Shown here: positions 33,019 through 44,690 of the stretch, piece by piece
Numbering within the stretch: the first letter of the stretch is position 1
Layout: each line of letters opens with the position of its first letter
Assembly: GCF_003115775.1 (NCBI RefSeq)
Contig: NZ_QEES01000002.1
Location: 2,542,001 to 2,606,000 of the forward strand
Direction of reading: 5' to 3'
DNA: 64,000 bases
Source: Cellulomonas sp. WB94
GTDB lineage: Bacteria > Actinomycetota > Actinomycetes > Actinomycetales > Cellulomonadaceae
Notes under the pieces: model-generated
The model's database searches: none
What the model saw: only the letters and a program-made list of their open reading frames with translations
What the model was told of the DNA's origin: nothing
Position numbers and translations under genes: made by a program

Positions 33019-34683
33019 ATGACGGCCGCATCCGACGTCCCCGCCGGGGAGCCTGCACGGGAGGCCCCCGTGCGTCGCCGCCTGCCGTTCTGGCTCCGCG
33101 TCCTCGTCCCGGCAGCCCTCGCCCTCGCGGTGTCGCTGGTCGTGGGTGTCACGACGGCGACCGCGGAGCTCAGCCTCGGTCCGCACGAGGCCCGGTACGA
33201 CATCACGACGGACGGCGGGATCACCGTCGACGTCGGCCCGCTGGGCACCCTCGTGATGAGCTCGCCGTTGCCGCTCGCGCTGGGCGTCCGGGTGACGGTC
33301 CAGGAGATCCCGGCGTCCGTCACGTCCGTGGACGCCTCGTCGACGCTCCAGTCGCTCAGCGGCGACCTGCAGGGCTATCTGCAGTTCTTCTCGGGGCCGC
33401 AGGCGACGATCCATGACGTCACCCGAGCCCTGCTCGCAAGCGCTGCCCGCCGCTCGCTCACGGTCCTGGCGCTGCTCGTCGGGCTCTGGTTCGGCGGGCG
33501 GCTCGCCCTCGGCGCGCGGCGTCGTGCCGAGCTGGCAGCGCCGCTGGCCCCCCACGCCCACCAGCTGGCCGCGGCGTCGCTCGTCGTCGTTCTCGCGCTG
33601 ACCGTCCTCACGTCGAGCGTGGGGGAGCGTGACCGGTCGTCGACCATGAGCGCGGGGTCGCCGGTCTTCGACGGGACAGCGCTCGAGGGGTCCAGGGTCA
33701 CCGGGCGACTTGCGGGCGTCATCAACACGTACGGCACGTACGTGCTCAACGCCTATCGCACGAACCAGGCGTTCTACGCGGGCGCCGACGACGCGTTCGT
33801 CGCCGCCTGGACCGATCGCCAGGGCCGGATCGACGCCGCAGCCACGGCCTCGACACCGACCCCCACCCCGTCGCCCTCAGCCGACGAGGCCGCCGATCCG
33901 GTGGGCAAGGATGAGCAGCCGATCACCCTCCTGCTCGTCTCGGACCTGCACTGCAACGTCGGCATGGCGCCTCTGATCCGGTCGGCTGCCAAGCTCTCGG
34001 GCGCCAAGGTCATCCTCGACGCCGGCGACACGACGATCGACGGCACAGCGGTCGAGCAGTACTGCGTCACGACGTTCGCGGAGGCCGCGCCCGCTGGGGT
34101 GCCGATCGTCACGTCGCCGGGCAACCACGACTCGAAGGAGACCTCGGCGATGTACGGCCGCGCGGGTGCGACGGTCTTGTCGGGGGAGGTCGTCACCGTG
34201 GAGGGCATCCGGATCCTCGGCGACAGCGACCCCAACTCCACGCGCATCGGTGCCGGGACCACGCTCGTGGGCAAGGAGACGGCGCGCGAGGAGGCGAGCC
34301 GCCTGGCCGACGTCGCGTGCGACGACACGGACGGCGTCGACCTCCTGCTCATCCACAACCCTCGTGTCGGCGACGAGGCGCTCGACCGCGGATGCGTGCC
34401 CACCCAGCTGTCGGGGCACCTGCACACCCGCGTGGGGCCCCTGCGCAACGGGAGCGGGGTGCGCTACGTGAGTGCGAGCACGGCGGGCGCGCTGCTGGGG
34501 GAGCCGACCGTGGGTCCGTTGCGCAACACCGCCGAGATGACCGTGCTCCGCTTCGACCCGGTGAACCGCCAGATCATCGACTACCAGCTGATCCAGGTCC
34601 GCACGAACGGTTCGGCGAGCGTGGGGCCGCGCATCGGATGGCCACGTCCGCTGCCGGTCTCCCTGCCGAGCGGCATCCGCTGA
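33019..34683 (+). CDS. Membrane-bound metallophosphoesterase
   Basis: A 554-residue protein with three predicted membrane helices (about 23-50, 148-168, 180-202) and a C-terminal calcineurin-type phosphoesterase domain (about 305-500). The metal-binding motifs are in order: VSDLHCN, DAGDTTIDG, SPGNHDS, LLIHNP and LSGHLHTR. The catalytic domain follows a Thr/Pro/Ser linker and the last helix, so it probably faces outward. Substrate unknown. TAGGCT (33007-33012) lies six bases before the ATG, so the transcript is probably leaderless. Confidence 0.92.
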   Translation: MTAASDVPAGEPAREAPVRRRLPFWLRVLVPAALALAVSLVVGVTTATAELSLGPHEARYDITTDGGITVDVGPLGTLVMSSPLPLALGVRVTVQEIPASVTSVDASSTLQSLSGDLQGYLQFFSGPQATIHDVTRALLASAARRSLTVLALLVGLWFGGRLALGARRRAELAAPLAPHAHQLAAASLVVVLALTVLTSSVGERDRSSTMSAGSPVFDGTALEGSRVTGRLAGVINTYGTYVLNAYRTNQAFYAGADDAFVAAWTDRQGRIDAAATASTPTPTPSPSADEAADPVGKDEQPITLLLVSDLHCNVGMAPLIRSAAKLSGAKVILDAGDTTIDGTAVEQYCVTTFAEAAPAGVPIVTSPGNHDSKETSAMYGRAGATVLSGEVVTVEGIRILGDSDPNSTRIGAGTTLVGKETAREEASRLADVACDDTDGVDLLLIHNPRVGDEALDRGCVPTQLSGHLHTRVGPLRNGSGVRYVSASTAGALLGEPTVGPLRNTAEMTVLRFDPVNRQIIDYQLIQVRTNGSASVGPRIGWPRPLPVSLPSGIR

Positions 34684-34791
34684 CCTGACCGAGCGATCCG
34701 CCCGGGCTGTCGGCCAGGTAGGATCCTGGTGTCCCCCGGAGTGAACGACGGCGTGCCCCCCGGACCGAGATCGAATCGATTCGAGGACCAT

Positions 34792-36069
34792 GTGACCGAC
34801 GTACTGACGAGCACGTCCGCGCGACGCGCGACCCGCGGCGGCCTCGCCCTACTGGCGCTCGCGCTGGGCGGGTTCACCATCGGCACGACCGAGTTCGCCA
34901 CGATGGGGCTCCTCCCCCTGGTCGCGGGGGATCTCGGCGTCTCGATCCCGGCGGCCGGGCACGTCATCACGGCGTACGCGCTCGGTGTCGTCGTGGGCGC
35001 GCCGGTGCTGACCACCCTTGCGGCCCGCGTCGACCGTCGCGTGCTGCTGCTGTGGCTCATGGTGGCGTTCGCTGCGGCGAACGTCGTGACCGCGTTCGCG
35101 CCGTCGCTCGGCTGGCTCGTCGTCGCCCGGTTCGTCGCCGGACTGCCGCACGGTGCGTTCTTCGGGGTCGGCGCCGTCCTCGGTGCCCACGTCGCGGGGC
35201 CGGGCCGACGCGGGCGTGCCGTCGCGATGATGATGGCCGGGCTCACGGTCGCGAACATCGTCGGTGTCCCGCTGTCGACCGTGCTCGGGCAGCAGCTCGG
35301 GTGGCGGGCCGCGTTCGTCGGCGTGGGGGCGCTCGGTGTCATCACGGTCGTCGCCCTGCTGCGCTGGACCCCGGCGCTCGCGGTCGAGGCCCACGCGAGC
35401 GTCCGCTCCGAGCTCGGGGCGCTCCGCAACCGGCGGCTGTGGGTCGCGTTCGCCGGCGGTGCCGTCGGTTTCGGTGGCATGTTCGCCGTCTACTCCTACG
35501 TCTCGCCCCTGCTCACCGAGGTCACCGGTCTGGCGATCACGACCGTGCCGATCGTGCTCGCGCTGTTCGGGGTCGGCATGACGATCGGCACCCTCCTCGG
35601 CGGCCGGCTCGCCGACCGGTCCGTCCTGCGGACGGTCTACCTGGGGTTCGCGAGCACGATCGCCGTCCTCGTGGTCATCGCACTCACGGGCGGCAACGCC
35701 GTCCTCGCGATCACCGCGATCGTCGCCCTGGGTGTCTCCTCGCAGATCCTCGGCCTCTCGCTGCAGACGCGGCTCATGGACCTGTCACCCACGGCGCCGT
35801 CGCTCGGTGCTGCGCTGTGCCACTCGGCCCTGAACCTCGGGAACGCGACCGGTGCCTGGCTCGGCGGCCTGGTCATCGCCGCCGGGTACGGCTACCTTGC
35901 GCCCGCCTGGGTCGGAGCGGCACTGACCGCGGTCGGGCTGCTCGTCGTGGCGACCGTGGGGCGCAGCGGGCCGCACGACCACGCCGTCTCGACGTCGGGC
36001 ACCGGGTCGCACACGAATGGTTCCCCCGAGGACGACGACGCCGACGCCGCGCTCGCCGTCGTCCGCTGA
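34792..36069 (+). CDS. MFS transporter (AraJ/arabinose-efflux type)
   Basis: A 425-residue protein with about 12 predicted membrane helices. It starts with the DHA1-type pattern GGFTIGTTEFATMGLLPLVA, carries LAARVDRRVLL between helices 2 and 3, and GGRLADRSV in the second half. This subfamily exports drugs, sugars or other small molecules; the substrate is not evident. I chose the GTG at 34792 with GAGGA upstream; a GTG at 34729 lies only four bases after a TAGGAT -10 candidate and is less likely. It is convergent with the HerA-like gene 4 bp away. Confidence 0.88.
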   Translation: MTDVLTSTSARRATRGGLALLALALGGFTIGTTEFATMGLLPLVAGDLGVSIPAAGHVITAYALGVVVGAPVLTTLAARVDRRVLLLWLMVAFAAANVVTAFAPSLGWLVVARFVAGLPHGAFFGVGAVLGAHVAGPGRRGRAVAMMMAGLTVANIVGVPLSTVLGQQLGWRAAFVGVGALGVITVVALLRWTPALAVEAHASVRSELGALRNRRLWVAFAGGAVGFGGMFAVYSYVSPLLTEVTGLAITTVPIVLALFGVGMTIGTLLGGRLADRSVLRTVYLGFASTIAVLVVIALTGGNAVLAITAIVALGVSSQILGLSLQTRLMDLSPTAPSLGAALCHSALNLGNATGAWLGGLVIAAGYGYLAPAWVGAALTAVGLLVVATVGRSGPHDHAVSTSGTGSHTNGSPEDDDADAALAVVR

Positions 36070-36073
36070 CGGT

Positions 36074-37957
36074 CTAGCGGCGCCGCGTCCCGAACAGCGA
36101 GCGGGTGATCTCCCGTCCGAGCTGGGTCCCGGCCGACCGCAGGAACGAGTCGAGCGGGCTCGACGCCCGGCTGCGGCTCTGCGCGGTCGAGGTGCGCCGG
36201 GAGGCGCTGGCCGCGTCGCGCTCCATCTCTCGGCTGATCCGGTCGAGCTCCTTCGCGCGGGCGGCGGCGTCCTTGGCGGCCTGCTTCGCCGCGGCGTCGG
36301 CCGCCTTCGCCTGCTGCTCCGCTGCCGTGGCCGCCGCCGACTCCGCGGCGGCGCTGGCCGTGCGGGCCGCGAGCAGCTCGTAGGCCGACTCCCGGTCGAC
36401 CGCCGTCGCGTACCGGGCAGAGACGGGGGACGCCGCGACCGCGGCCGTGAGCGTGGCCTCCGGCAGCGGCTCCATCGACGACTGCGGCGCGCGCAGCCGG
36501 GTCCAGGCCACGGGCGTCGGTGCGCCCTTCTCCGACAGGACCGTGACGATCGCCTCGCCGGTCCCGAGGGTGGTCAGGACCTCCTCGAGGTCGTAGGGCG
36601 AGTTCGGGAACGTGCTCGCGGCCGCCCGCAGGGCCTTCGCGTCGTCGGGCGTGTAGGCGCGCAGCGCGTGCTGCACCCGGTTGCCGAGCTGGGCGAGCAC
36701 GTCACCCGGCACGTCCTTGGGGCTCTGCGTCACGAAGAACACGCCCACACCCTTCGACCGGATCAGCCGAACCGTCTGGGTCACCTGGGTGAGGAAGTCG
36801 CCTGAGGCGTCGGCGAACAGCAGGTGCGCCTCGTCGAAGAAGAACACGAGCTTGGGCTTCGCGGGGTCACCGACCTCGGGCAGCACCTGGAACAGGTCGG
36901 CGAGCAGCCACATGAGGAACGTCGAGAAGAGCGCGGGTCGGTCCTGCACGGATGGCAGCTCAAGCGCGGAGATCATGCCCCGGCCGTCGCTCGCGGTCCG
37001 CAGCAGCTCGGAGACGTCGAACGCGGGTTCGCCGAAGAACACGTCGGCGCCCTGGGCCTGCAGCGTGACGATCTCGCGCAGGATCACGCCCGCGGTGGCC
37101 GCTGACAGGCCGCCGATGCCCTTGAGCGACGCCTTGCCCTCGTCGCCGATGAGGTACGCGATCGTCGCCTGGAGGTCCTTGAGGTCGAGCAGCGCGAGCC
37201 CCTGCGTGTCGGCCCAGTGGAAGATGAGGCCGAGGCTCGACTCCTGGGTCTCGTTCAGACCGAGCACCTTCGACAGCAGGAGCGGTCCGAAGTCGGTGAC
37301 CGTGGTCCGGATCGGGGTGCCGTGCCCGAGCCCGCCCAGGGAGTAGAACTCGACCGGGTGAGCGGTCGCGTGCCAGTCCTGCCCGACGCTCGCCGTCCGG
37401 GCCAGCAGCTTGTCGTTCGGCTGACCCGCCTGCGCGAGACCCGAGAGGTCGCCCTTGATGTCCGCGACGAACACGGGGACTCCCGCGGCGGAGAGCGCCT
37501 CCGTCATGACCTGGAGCGTCTTCGTCTTGCCGGTGCCGGTCGCGCCGGCGACGAGGCCGTGGCGGTTCATCATCGCGAGCGGGAGGCCCACCTGTGCGGA
37601 CGTGGTGGGAGTGTCACCCTCCACGAGGGCTCCGAGGTGGAGCATCTCGCCGGCGAACGTGTAGCCCGCCGTGACCTTGGCGGCCCACTCGGACGGGCCG
37701 GCTGCGCCCGACGCGGCCGGGGCAGGGGGCGGAGCAGGGGCGGACGGAGCAGCGGCGGCGGGTGCTGTGGCAGCCGCGACGCGCGGTGCCTGGGCGGCCG
37801 CGTCGGCAGCGGCCTGGGCAGCCTCAGCGGCGGCGACCGCGGCAGCGGCTCGTGCCTCGGCAGCCTCGGCGGCTGCCTGCGCGGCGGCAGCCTTGAGGGC
37901 GGCGAGCTCCGCGGCGCCCGGGACCGATGGGACAGTGCCACCCTGCGCGTCCGACAT
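36074..37957 (-). CDS. HerA-like ATPase (DUF853 family)
   Basis: A 627-residue P-loop ATPase. The N-terminal 90 residues are an Ala/Pro-rich, partly coiled-coil extension. Walker A GATGTGKTKT lies near residue 140 after LPLAMMNRHGLV, and Walker B LVFFFDEAHLLFAD near 370; VGVFFVTQSPKDVP carries the sensor. The C-terminal region (about 540-627) is an Ala/Lys-rich coiled coil with a basic tail. DUF853/HerA-FtsK-type ATPases are DNA or protein translocases of unclear function. The ATG at 37957 gives MSDAQGGTVPSVPG. Alone on its strand; divergent from the desaturase. Confidence 0.9.
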   Translation of the reverse strand: MSDAQGGTVPSVPGAAELAALKAAAAQAAAEAAEARAAAAVAAAEAAQAAADAAAQAPRVAAATAPAAAAPSAPAPPPAPAASGAAGPSEWAAKVTAGYTFAGEMLHLGALVEGDTPTTSAQVGLPLAMMNRHGLVAGATGTGKTKTLQVMTEALSAAGVPVFVADIKGDLSGLAQAGQPNDKLLARTASVGQDWHATAHPVEFYSLGGLGHGTPIRTTVTDFGPLLLSKVLGLNETQESSLGLIFHWADTQGLALLDLKDLQATIAYLIGDEGKASLKGIGGLSAATAGVILREIVTLQAQGADVFFGEPAFDVSELLRTASDGRGMISALELPSVQDRPALFSTFLMWLLADLFQVLPEVGDPAKPKLVFFFDEAHLLFADASGDFLTQVTQTVRLIRSKGVGVFFVTQSPKDVPGDVLAQLGNRVQHALRAYTPDDAKALRAAASTFPNSPYDLEEVLTTLGTGEAIVTVLSEKGAPTPVAWTRLRAPQSSMEPLPEATLTAAVAASPVSARYATAVDRESAYELLAARTASAAAESAAATAAEQQAKAADAAAKQAAKDAAARAKELDRISREMERDAASASRRTSTAQSRSRASSPLDSFLRSAGTQLGREITRSLFGTRRR

Positions 37958-38237
37958 GGCTGCGAGTCTAGGGCTGGGCGACCCATGTGTCCCGGGGACA
38001 TCGGAGCGCAGGGGTGCCGTACGCATGCGCTGCGACGTACGTCTAGGACCAATGGCCCTGTACGGTTCCCGGCGCGCCGTGCGGGGACGCGCCGGTGGGG
38101 GCGCGAGAATCGTGGCTGGCCACCTGCCGATCGACAGGCGGTGCCGTTACCCTCGAACCAGACCCCGTTCGGATGTGTTGCCCCGCGGCATCGCGTCACC
38201 ACGATGACCACCCGACGACGACCCCGAGGCAGGCCCC

Positions 38238-39350
38238 ATGAGCAGCACCGTGATCGAGAGCATCGAGCAGCCCGACAACGGCCGCGCGGTCCCTGGCGCC
38301 GCGCGCGAGCGACAGGTCAGCGAGTTCACCGAGCTGACCAAGATGGTCCAGAGCGCCGGGCTCCTGCGCCGCCGCTACGCGTACTACTGGACGCGCTTCG
38401 CGGTCATCCTGCTCCTGCTCGGCGGCACGGCGTTCGCGTTCTTCGCCATCGGCCCGTCGTGGTGGCAGCTTGTCGTCGCCGCGGTCCTGGCGCTCGTCCT
38501 CGGGCAGGTCATGTTCCTGGGCCACGACGCAGCGCACCGGCAGATCTTCGTCTCGGGCCGCTGGAACGACTGGGCGAGCCTCGTCGTCGCCAACCTGCTG
38601 GCCGGGATGAGCTACGGCTGGTGGAACCACAAGCACAGCCGCCACCACGCCAAGCCGAACACCCTCGGCGCCGACGGCGACATCGATGCCGGCGCGATCG
38701 TGTTCACCACCGAGAACCTCGAGCGCGAGCGTACGGGGATCGCCGGGTGGTTCACCCAGCGCCAGGGATGGTTCTTCTTCCCGCTGCTGCTCCTCGAAGG
38801 CCTCAACCTCCACATCTCGGGCGTCAAGACGATCTTCGGCCGCGGCGCCGTCAAGCGCCGCCCCGTCGAGATGGCCTTCGTCACCCTGCGGCTCGGCGGC
38901 TACCTCGCGATCGTGTTCTGGTTCCTGCCGGTGGGTATGGCGTTCGCGTTCCTGGGCGTCCAGCTCGGCCTGTTCGGGCTCTACATGGGTGCCAGCTTCG
39001 CCCCGAACCACAAGGGCATGCCGATCGTCCCGGCGTCGATGAAGATCAGCTTCCTGCACCGTCAGGTCCTCCTGAGCCGCAACATCCGGGGCGGCCGGTT
39101 CGTGGACCTGTTCATGGGCGGGCTCAACTACCAGATCGAGCACCACCTGTTCCCGAGCATGGCGAGCCCGTCGCTCAAGAAGGTCCAGCCCATGGTTCGG
39201 CAGTTCTGTGCCGACCGGGGCATCTCCTACACCGAGACGACCCTGCTGCACTCCTACCGGATCGTGGTCGAGTACCTCAACGAGGTCGGCCTCGCCGCCC
39301 GCGACCCGTTCCAGTGCCCGCTCGTCACGGAGTTCCGCGCGGCCCGCTGA
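38238..39350 (+). CDS. Fatty acid desaturase (acyl-CoA/acyl-lipid type)
   Basis: A 370-residue membrane di-iron desaturase. The three histidine boxes are GHDAAHRQ (about 95), HKHSRHH (about 131) and [10 protein letters not shown] (about 299). Four hydrophobic helices flank the boxes. It resembles the DesA3/linoleoyl-CoA-type desaturases of actinobacteria and would introduce a double bond in membrane acyl chains. An oxygenase electron donor is not encoded next to it, although the ferredoxin reductase at 25.1 kb could be involved. The start ATG follows GAGGCAGG. It has its own transcript. Confidence 0.92.
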   Translation: MSSTVIESIEQPDNGRAVPGAARERQVSEFTELTKMVQSAGLLRRRYAYYWTRFAVILLLLGGTAFAFFAIGPSWWQLVVAAVLALVLGQVMFLGHDAAHRQIFVSGRWNDWASLVVANLLAGMSYGWWNHKHSRHHAKPNTLGADGDIDAGAIVFTTENLERERTGIAGWFTQRQGWFFFPLLLLEGLNLHISGVKTIFGRGAVKRRPVEMAFVTLRLGGYLAIVFWFLPVGMAFAFLGVQLGLFGLYMGASFAPNHKGMPIVPASMKISFLHRQVLLSRNIRGGRFVDLFMGGLNYQIEHHLFPSMASPSLKKVQPMVRQFCADRGISYTETTLLHSYRIVVEYLNEVGLAARDPFQCPLVTEFRAAR

Positions 39351-39420
39351 CCTGCCGGACCTACGCCGCGTGGCGGAGCCCCTGACCCGGGCTCCGGCGC
39401 GCGCCGGTAAACTCGCCGAC

Positions 39421-42385
<2,965 letters not shown>

Positions 42386-42389
<4 letters not shown>

Positions 42390-43411
42390 GCACCGACCGA
42401 GCGCGGTCGCGCGCAGCCGCGCGGCCCCCACGGGTCGCGGTCGTCACCGACTCGACCGCGTCGTTGCCGGCGGGCGAGGCCGAGCGGTGGGGCGTCGTCG
42501 TCGTCCCGCTGCAGGTCGTCGTCGGCGGGGAACGCCATCTCGAGGGCCGGGACCTCCCGCCGGCCGAGCTCACGGCGGCGCTGACCCACGGCGTCCGTGT
42601 CACGACGTCGCAACCGGCACCGGCCGCCTTCGCCGAGGCCTACGCGCGCGCGGCTGCGTCCGGTGCCCGCGAGATCGTGTCCGTGCACCTGTCGGGTGAG
42701 CTCTCGGGGACCGTGCGGGCCGCTCAGCTCGCGGCTCTCGCCGCGCCGATACCCGTGCACGTCGTCGACTCGCGCTCGGTCGTCATGGGCCTCGGGTTCG
42801 CGGTGCTGTCGGCTGCCCGGCTGGCCCGGGGTGGACTTCCGGTGGACGACGACGGGACCTCGCAGGGCTATGCCGACGGCGCGGGTCGAGCCGGATCGAC
42901 CGGCCTGATCCGCAGCCTGGTCAGGCGGGTCCGGCACGAGACACCCTCAGTCGCGATGCCTGCGGAGCCGTCGGCCGACGGTGCGCTCGTCGCCGAACGT
43001 GCGCGCTCGGTGGCCGCATCGGCCAGCGCCTGGTTCCTCGTCGACTCCCTCGACCACCTGCGCCGCGGGGGGCGTCTGAGTGCGACCGCGGCGGCGCTCG
43101 GCACGGTGCTGGGTCTGCGGCCGATCCTTGCGCTGCGTGGCGGACGCATCGAGGTCGCCGAGAAGGTCCGCACCCGTCGTGCGGCACGCGACAGGCTCGA
43201 GGCGATCGTCGTCGCTGAGGTCCGCAGGCGGGGTCCGGCGCGGGTCGCGGTCCACCACCTCGGGCAGCCTGAGGTCGCCGACGGCGTGGCGCGTCAGCTC
43301 GAGGCATGGCTGGGCGAGCTGGTCCAGCACGTCGAGGTGTGCGAGGTCAGCGCCGTCATCGGGGCCCACGTCGGCCCAGGGCTGCTCGCGATCGTCGTCG
43401 CGGACGCCTGA
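42386..43411 (+). CDS. DegV family lipid-binding protein
   Basis: A DegV/FakB-like protein: the N-terminal [20 protein letters not shown] and later [20 protein letters not shown] carry the fatty-acid-head binding Ser/Thr residues, and [17 protein letters not shown] is a family signature. It presents fatty acids to a fatty acid kinase in other bacteria. The start is odd: no ATG, GTG or TTG lies between the leuS stop and the conserved N-terminus. A CTG at 42386 that overlaps the leuS stop (CTGA) is the best candidate and gives [15 protein letters not shown] before the domain. Coordinates of the 5' end are therefore uncertain. Confidence 0.85.
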
Positions 43412-43526
43412 CGCGTGACGCCCGACGCCCGCTCGGCCACCCGCAGCCCCGATGGCCGGGGGCGTCCTCCGCAGCGGTCTCCCGTCGTGGCGCCGATCGC
43501 CGACGGCGACCCCTACCGTCTCGAGA

Positions 43527-44687
43527 ATGGCCGTCCGAACGCAGGTCCCGGAGCGAGGCCGGTCGTCTGAGAGCGACGGGTCGTCCGAGCGCGACCGGTT
43601 GTGGGGGCTGACCCAGCCCGTCCCCACCGCGCCGGTGTCGCCCCGGTCGACCGCGGCGACCGGTGAGCCGGCCGGGGTGCCCGCCGGTCCCGCGGACGGC
43701 TGGGTCCCTGCGCGCGCGGCGGACCGGCACGCTGGCGATCCCGACGCGGCTGCGCTCGATCCTGGCCCGGCTGCGCGCGATCCCGACGCGGCTGGGCGCG
43801 ACCTTGCCCCCGACCCGGCTGGGCGCGACGCAGCGGATGTCGCCGCTCGTCGCTCGTCAGCGCTCGCGACCGCGAGCAAGGCCTACGCGGACGCACATGG
43901 GCATCCCCTGACGCATCCCCGCGACGGGGAGCGGCGACCCAGCAGTCCGCCGCGTCGGTGGGCCGTTCCGATGCGCCTTGCCCTGACGGCCGCGCTGGCG
44001 ATGGGCCTCGTCGGTGGCGCGGTCGCCCTGAGGTCCGCCGCGGTCGCCTCAGCAGGGCTCGTGCCGATCGAGCTGCCACCCGTCGGGGTGTCGTTGTCGT
44101 CAGTCGCAGCCGACACGGATGACGCTCGTGGCGCCGCGTCGACCCCTGGAGCAGCGACCGGCTCTGCGTCGACGGGCTCTGCGTCGGTCGACGGCACCGG
44201 CTCGGTGTCCACGGTGAGGACCAGCGGTGGCGCGGTGGTCGTGCACGTCGTGGGTGAGGTTGCGACCCCCGGTGTCGTGCAGCTGGCTGCGGGCTCTCGC
44301 GTGGACGACGCGATCCGTGCTGCGGGCGGTGCGACGGAACGTGCGGACCTGGCCGCGCTCAACCTGGCGCGCGTCGTGATCGACGGAGAGCAGGTGGTGG
44401 TGCCCGCACCCGGCGACGCCGTCGCCCCGCAGACGGGAGCACCGCCGGGCGGTGGGACCGCCCCCGACGGCGCCGGGTCGGGCGGCTCGTCGTCGGCGAC
44501 CGTCGACCTCAACGGCGCCGATGCTGCGGCCCTCGATGCGCTCCCGGGCATCGGCCCGGTCCTTGCGGGCAGGATCGTCGACTGGCGGCAGGCCAACGGG
44601 CGGTTCGCGTCCGTCGACCAGCTCGGTGAGGTCGACGGCATCGGTCCGACGCTGCTCGCCAAGCTCCGTCCGCTCGTGCGGGTGTGA
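43527..44687 (+). CDS. comEA: ComEA family DNA-binding protein
   Basis: A 386-residue protein. The N-terminal 140 residues are disordered and contain Asp/Ala/Arg/Pro-rich tandem repeats (DPDAAALDPGPAARDPDAAG). A membrane helix follows (about 145-168), then a SLBB domain (VVVHVVGEVATPGVVQL) and a C-terminal helix-hairpin-helix pair (VDLNGADAAALDALPGIGPVLAG in part). It binds incoming DNA outside the membrane during transformation. TACCGT (43514-43519) lies seven bases before the ATG, so the mRNA may be leaderless. It is followed at once by comEC. No pilus genes are in the window, so competence cannot be confirmed. Confidence 0.92.
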   Translation: MAVRTQVPERGRSSESDGSSERDRLWGLTQPVPTAPVSPRSTAATGEPAGVPAGPADGWVPARAADRHAGDPDAAALDPGPAARDPDAAGRDLAPDPAGRDAADVAARRSSALATASKAYADAHGHPLTHPRDGERRPSSPPRRWAVPMRLALTAALAMGLVGGAVALRSAAVASAGLVPIELPPVGVSLSSVAADTDDARGAASTPGAATGSASTGSASVDGTGSVSTVRTSGGAVVVHVVGEVATPGVVQLAAGSRVDDAIRAAGGATERADLAALNLARVVIDGEQVVVPAPGDAVAPQTGAPPGGGTAPDGAGSGGSSSATVDLNGADAAALDALPGIGPVLAGRIVDWRQANGRFASVDQLGEVDGIGPTLLAKLRPLVRV

Positions 44688-44690
44688 CGG

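Noticed and set aside
43730-43870. Tandem repeats in the comEA N-terminus as a regulatory DNA array
   Set aside because: They are in-frame repeats within the disordered N-terminal coding region and look like ordinary low-complexity protein sequence.
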